The position numbers and the translations under genes are program-made. A stretch of DNA of 17,040 bases, taken from assembly GCA_026400595.1 (NCBI GenBank), contig JAPLOT010000338.1, positions 1-17,040 of the forward strand. Reading direction: 5' to 3'. This stretch comes from Alphaproteobacteria bacterium (GTDB lineage: Bacteria > Pseudomonadota > Alphaproteobacteria > Rhizobiales > Aestuariivirgaceae). Shown here in pieces: positions 15,274 through 17,040 of the stretch (within the stretch, counting starts at the first letter, position 1; the number at the start of each line of letters is the position of its first letter). Below the pieces are notes generated by a model, which did no database searches, had not been told where the DNA came from, and worked only from the letters and a program-made list of their open reading frames with translations.

Positions 15274-15303
15274 TTGCCATTCTCGAAGGCAGGGCTTCAT
15301 ACT
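15274..15303 (+). promoter_or_regulatory. Candidate sigma-70 promoter for the oxalyl-CoA synthetase-like gene
   Basis: TTGCCA (15274-15279, one mismatch to TTGACA) is followed after 18 bp by CATACT (15298-15303, four of six to TATAAT). The -10 lies 58 bp before the ATG. Spacing and position fit, but short promoter matches occur by chance. Confidence 0.35.
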
Positions 15304-15329
15304 GAGCCGCGCCAATCCGGCGCAAGCTC
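15304..15329 (+). promoter_or_regulatory. Leader hairpin upstream of the oxalyl-CoA synthetase-like gene
   Basis: GCGCC (15309-15313) and GGCGC (15319-15323) pair around AATCC, and flanking GAGC (15304-15307) and GCTC (15326-15329) extend the stem with small internal loops. It follows the candidate -10 element directly, so it would fall near the transcript start. The role is unknown. Confidence 0.3.
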
Positions 15330-15335
15330 AATTCT

Positions 15336-15345
15336 TTCGATCGAA
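15336..15345. promoter_or_regulatory. Perfect 10-bp palindrome next to the ribosome binding region
   Basis: TTCGATCGAA is a perfect palindrome 15 bp before the ATG at 15361 and immediately upstream of the purine-rich GGACGGGACC stretch. It could be a repressor site or simply chance in GC-rich DNA. Confidence 0.3.
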
Positions 15346-15360
15346 GGACGGGACCGGGAC

Positions 15361-16938
15361 ATGATCGCGACGCTTGCTGGTCTGCTGGCTGACAAGGATA
15401 CGGAGTCACCCGCCATTGGTGCACCGGGCCGGCCATGGCTGACCTATGGCGGCTTGCGAAGCCTGTCCCTGGTTCTCTGCCGGCAGCTCCGCCGTCTCGG
15501 CATTGGAGCCCAAGACCGAGTTGCCATCGTGCTGCCGAACGGCCCGGAGATGGCCGCAGCCTTCATTGCCATCGCGCAGAACGCGACCACGGCGCCCCTC
15601 AATCCCGCCTACCGGCAGGAGGAGTTCGCCTTCTATCTCGAAGACCTGAGGGCGAAGGCGCTGGTGGTGGCCGCCAGCATCGAGAGCCCCGCCATCGCCG
15701 CCGCGGAAGCCCTTGGAATCGCCGTCCTGCGCCTCGAATCCCAGGCCGACGGGCCAGCCGGATTGTTCACCCTGTCGGGACCGGATGCGTGTGGCACGAC
15801 AGACCGTGCAGAGCCCGGCGCCGGCAGCACGGCACTCATCCTCCATACATCCGGCACCACGTCACGCCCCAAGATCGTGCCCCTGCTGCAGTCAAACATC
15901 GTGGCTTCCGCCCGGCACATTGCCGAAACCCTCGCACTGACACCTGCCGACCGCTGTCTCAACGTCATGCCGCTGTTCCACATTCACGGCCTGATTGCGG
16001 CCGTATCGGCATCGCTAAGCGCCGGAGCCTCGATCTGGTGCGCACAGGGCTTCGATGCGCTGAAATTCTTCGGCTGGATGAAGGAGGCACAGCCCAGCTG
16101 GTACACGGCGGTACCGACCATGCATCAGGCCATCCTCAGCCGCGCCGCGCGCAATCAGGACGTGATCGATGCCGTGCCCTTGCGCTTCCTGCGCTCCTCC
16201 TCGGCCTCGCTTCCGGCTCAGGTGATGCTGTCCCTGGCCGAGACTTTCAAGGCGCCGGTGATCGAAGCCTATGGCATGACCGAAGCAGCCCACCAGATGA
16301 CGAGCAATCCCTTGCCGCCGCGCACCCAGAAGCCGGGTTCGGTGGGGGTGGCGGCCGGCCCCCTTGTGCGGATCGCCCATGAGGTGGAGAACCGGCTCAT
16401 CGATGGGACAGGCGAGGTGGTGATCTCGGGCGCCAACGTCACGCCAGGTTATGAAGGGAATCCCGACGCCAATGCGAAGAGCTTCTTCGAAGCGGAAGGG
16501 CATCGCTGGTTCCGCACCGGGGATCAGGGCGCCCTTGACGGCGACGGCTATCTGCACCTCACCGGACGGCTCAAGGAGATCATCAATCGTGGCGGCGAGA
16601 AGATCAGCCCGCTCGAAGTCGATGGCGTCTTGATGGACCACCCCGCCATCGCGCAGGTGGTGGCCTTCGCGGTGCCGCACCCCAAGCTGGGCGAGGAGGT
16701 TGCAGCCGCAGTCGTTCTGCGTGACGGGCACTCGGCCACCGCGCGCGAGATCCGCGACTTTGCCGCCGGGCGCATGGCCGACTTCAAGGTGCCACGCCAT
16801 GTCGTCATCCTCGCCGAGATTCCGAAGGGGGCAACCGGCAAGCTCCAGCGGATCGGCCTTGCCGAGAAGCTAGGCCTCGGCGCCCGGGACGAGCCCGAGG
16901 TTCTGCAACAGTCGAACGCCGACCGAGGATCTCCCTGA
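15361..16938 (+). CDS. AMP-forming acyl-CoA synthetase, oxalyl-CoA synthetase (AAE3)-like
   Basis: The 525-residue ANL enzyme should form an acyl-CoA from a small carboxylic acid, ATP and CoA. Motifs are HTSGTTSRPKI (162-172), MPLFHIHGL (203-211), SWYTAVPT (246-253), EAYGMTEAAHQM (302-313), RTGDQG (385-390), GRLKEIINRGGEKISP (402-417) and GATGKL with catalytic Lys494. From memory, the SWYTAVPT, MTEA-H-MTSNPLP and NRGGEKISP stretches resemble plant and yeast oxalyl-CoA synthetase more than FadD or acetyl-CoA synthetase. Length (about 514 in AAE3) and the N-terminal ATLAGLL also agree, supporting the ATG at 15361. Oxalate is the best guess; malonate or another short acid is possible. In other bacteria such ligases sit near oxalyl-CoA decarboxylase, which is not visible here but could follow downstream. 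Confidence 0.88.
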   Translation: MIATLAGLLADKDTESPAIGAPGRPWLTYGGLRSLSLVLCRQLRRLGIGAQDRVAIVLPNGPEMAAAFIAIAQNATTAPLNPAYRQEEFAFYLEDLRAKALVVAASIESPAIAAAEALGIAVLRLESQADGPAGLFTLSGPDACGTTDRAEPGAGSTALILHTSGTTSRPKIVPLLQSNIVASARHIAETLALTPADRCLNVMPLFHIHGLIAAVSASLSAGASIWCAQGFDALKFFGWMKEAQPSWYTAVPTMHQAILSRAARNQDVIDAVPLRFLRSSSASLPAQVMLSLAETFKAPVIEAYGMTEAAHQMTSNPLPPRTQKPGSVGVAAGPLVRIAHEVENRLIDGTGEVVISGANVTPGYEGNPDANAKSFFEAEGHRWFRTGDQGALDGDGYLHLTGRLKEIINRGGEKISPLEVDGVLMDHPAIAQVVAFAVPHPKLGEEVAAAVVLRDGHSATAREIRDFAAGRMADFKVPRHVVILAEIPKGATGKLQRIGLAEKLGLGARDEPEVLQQSNADRGSP

Positions 16939-16944
16939 CATCCC

Positions 16945-16961
16945 CTGATCGGTCCGATCAG
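16945..16961. promoter_or_regulatory. Perfect 17-bp palindrome between ligase and next gene
   Basis: CTGATCGG and CCGATCAG mirror each other around one T, 6 bp after the ligase stop. As RNA it gives only a 6-bp stem with a 5-nt loop and no T-run, so an operator or processing site is as likely as a terminator. Confidence 0.4.
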
Positions 16962-17005
16962 AGAAGAAGAGACACGAGAACAGACATGAAAGGTGATTGA
17001 AACGC

Positions 17006-17040
17006 ATGACGATGCTTACAACACTTCGCCCGCTGTCGAC
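17006..17040 (+). CDS. Start of a downstream gene, truncated by the window end
   Basis: ATG at 17006 opens a frame with no stop to the window end (MTMLTTLRPLS). It is preceded by AGGTGAT (16991-16997), a seven-base match to the anti-Shine-Dalgarno complement at an ideal 8-nt spacing, which makes it a likely real start. Eleven codons are too few to identify the product. It lies 67 bp after the ligase stop on the same strand, so co-transcription is probable. Confidence 0.55.
   Translation, partial: MTMLTTLRPLS

Overview
The window is high-GC DNA with tightly packed genes, many of them overlapping by 4 bp (GTGA or ATGA). Protein families and codon use point to an alphaproteobacterium, probably Hyphomicrobiales (rhizobia-like). 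This is inferred from style; there is no rRNA or other marker gene. I see no tRNA, rRNA, CRISPR array, insertion sequence or phage gene, and no transcription regulator is encoded in the window.

Region A (1-8825, plus strand) is a transport and catabolism locus. It opens with the 3' part of an LtnD-like 3-hydroxyacid dehydrogenase. After a 364-bp regulatory gap comes a run of seven genes: periplasmic sugar-type binding protein, two-domain ATPase, two CUT2 permeases, metal-dependent amidohydrolase, RraA/HMG-aldolase-like protein, and FMN-dependent alpha-hydroxyacid dehydrogenase. The enzymes suggest this order: import, hydrolysis of a C-N or lactone bond, oxidation of a 2-hydroxy acid to a 2-oxo acid, and retro-aldol cleavage or decarboxylation. 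The substrate is not identifiable from sequence. The gap carries a LacI-type operator-like palindrome and a 5'-UTR hairpin. A very strong 14-bp hairpin separates the binding-protein gene from the ATPase gene.

Region B (8869-13833, minus strand) reads right to left: NeuD-like left-handed beta-helix acyltransferase, adenylation-ACP fusion protein, DUF6270 protein, oxalate-decarboxylase-like bicupin, Dps. The first two overlap by 4 bp. With DUF6270 they look like a small acyl-activation and transfer module for decorating a glycan or small molecule. This module is the best candidate for an undescribed system in the window. The bicupin and Dps genes follow at 71 and 31 bp, so all five could be one transcript.

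Region C (13834-17040) starts with a gene-free divergent region of about 556 bp holding an AT-rich island and several palindromes. Plus-strand genes follow: an endonuclease/exonuclease/phosphatase family protein, an acyl-CoA synthetase closely resembling plant and fungal oxalyl-CoA synthetase (AAE3), and the first codons of a further gene. The AAE3-like ligase and the bicupin hint at an oxalate or small-dicarboxylate theme, but they are on opposite strands and the link is inference.
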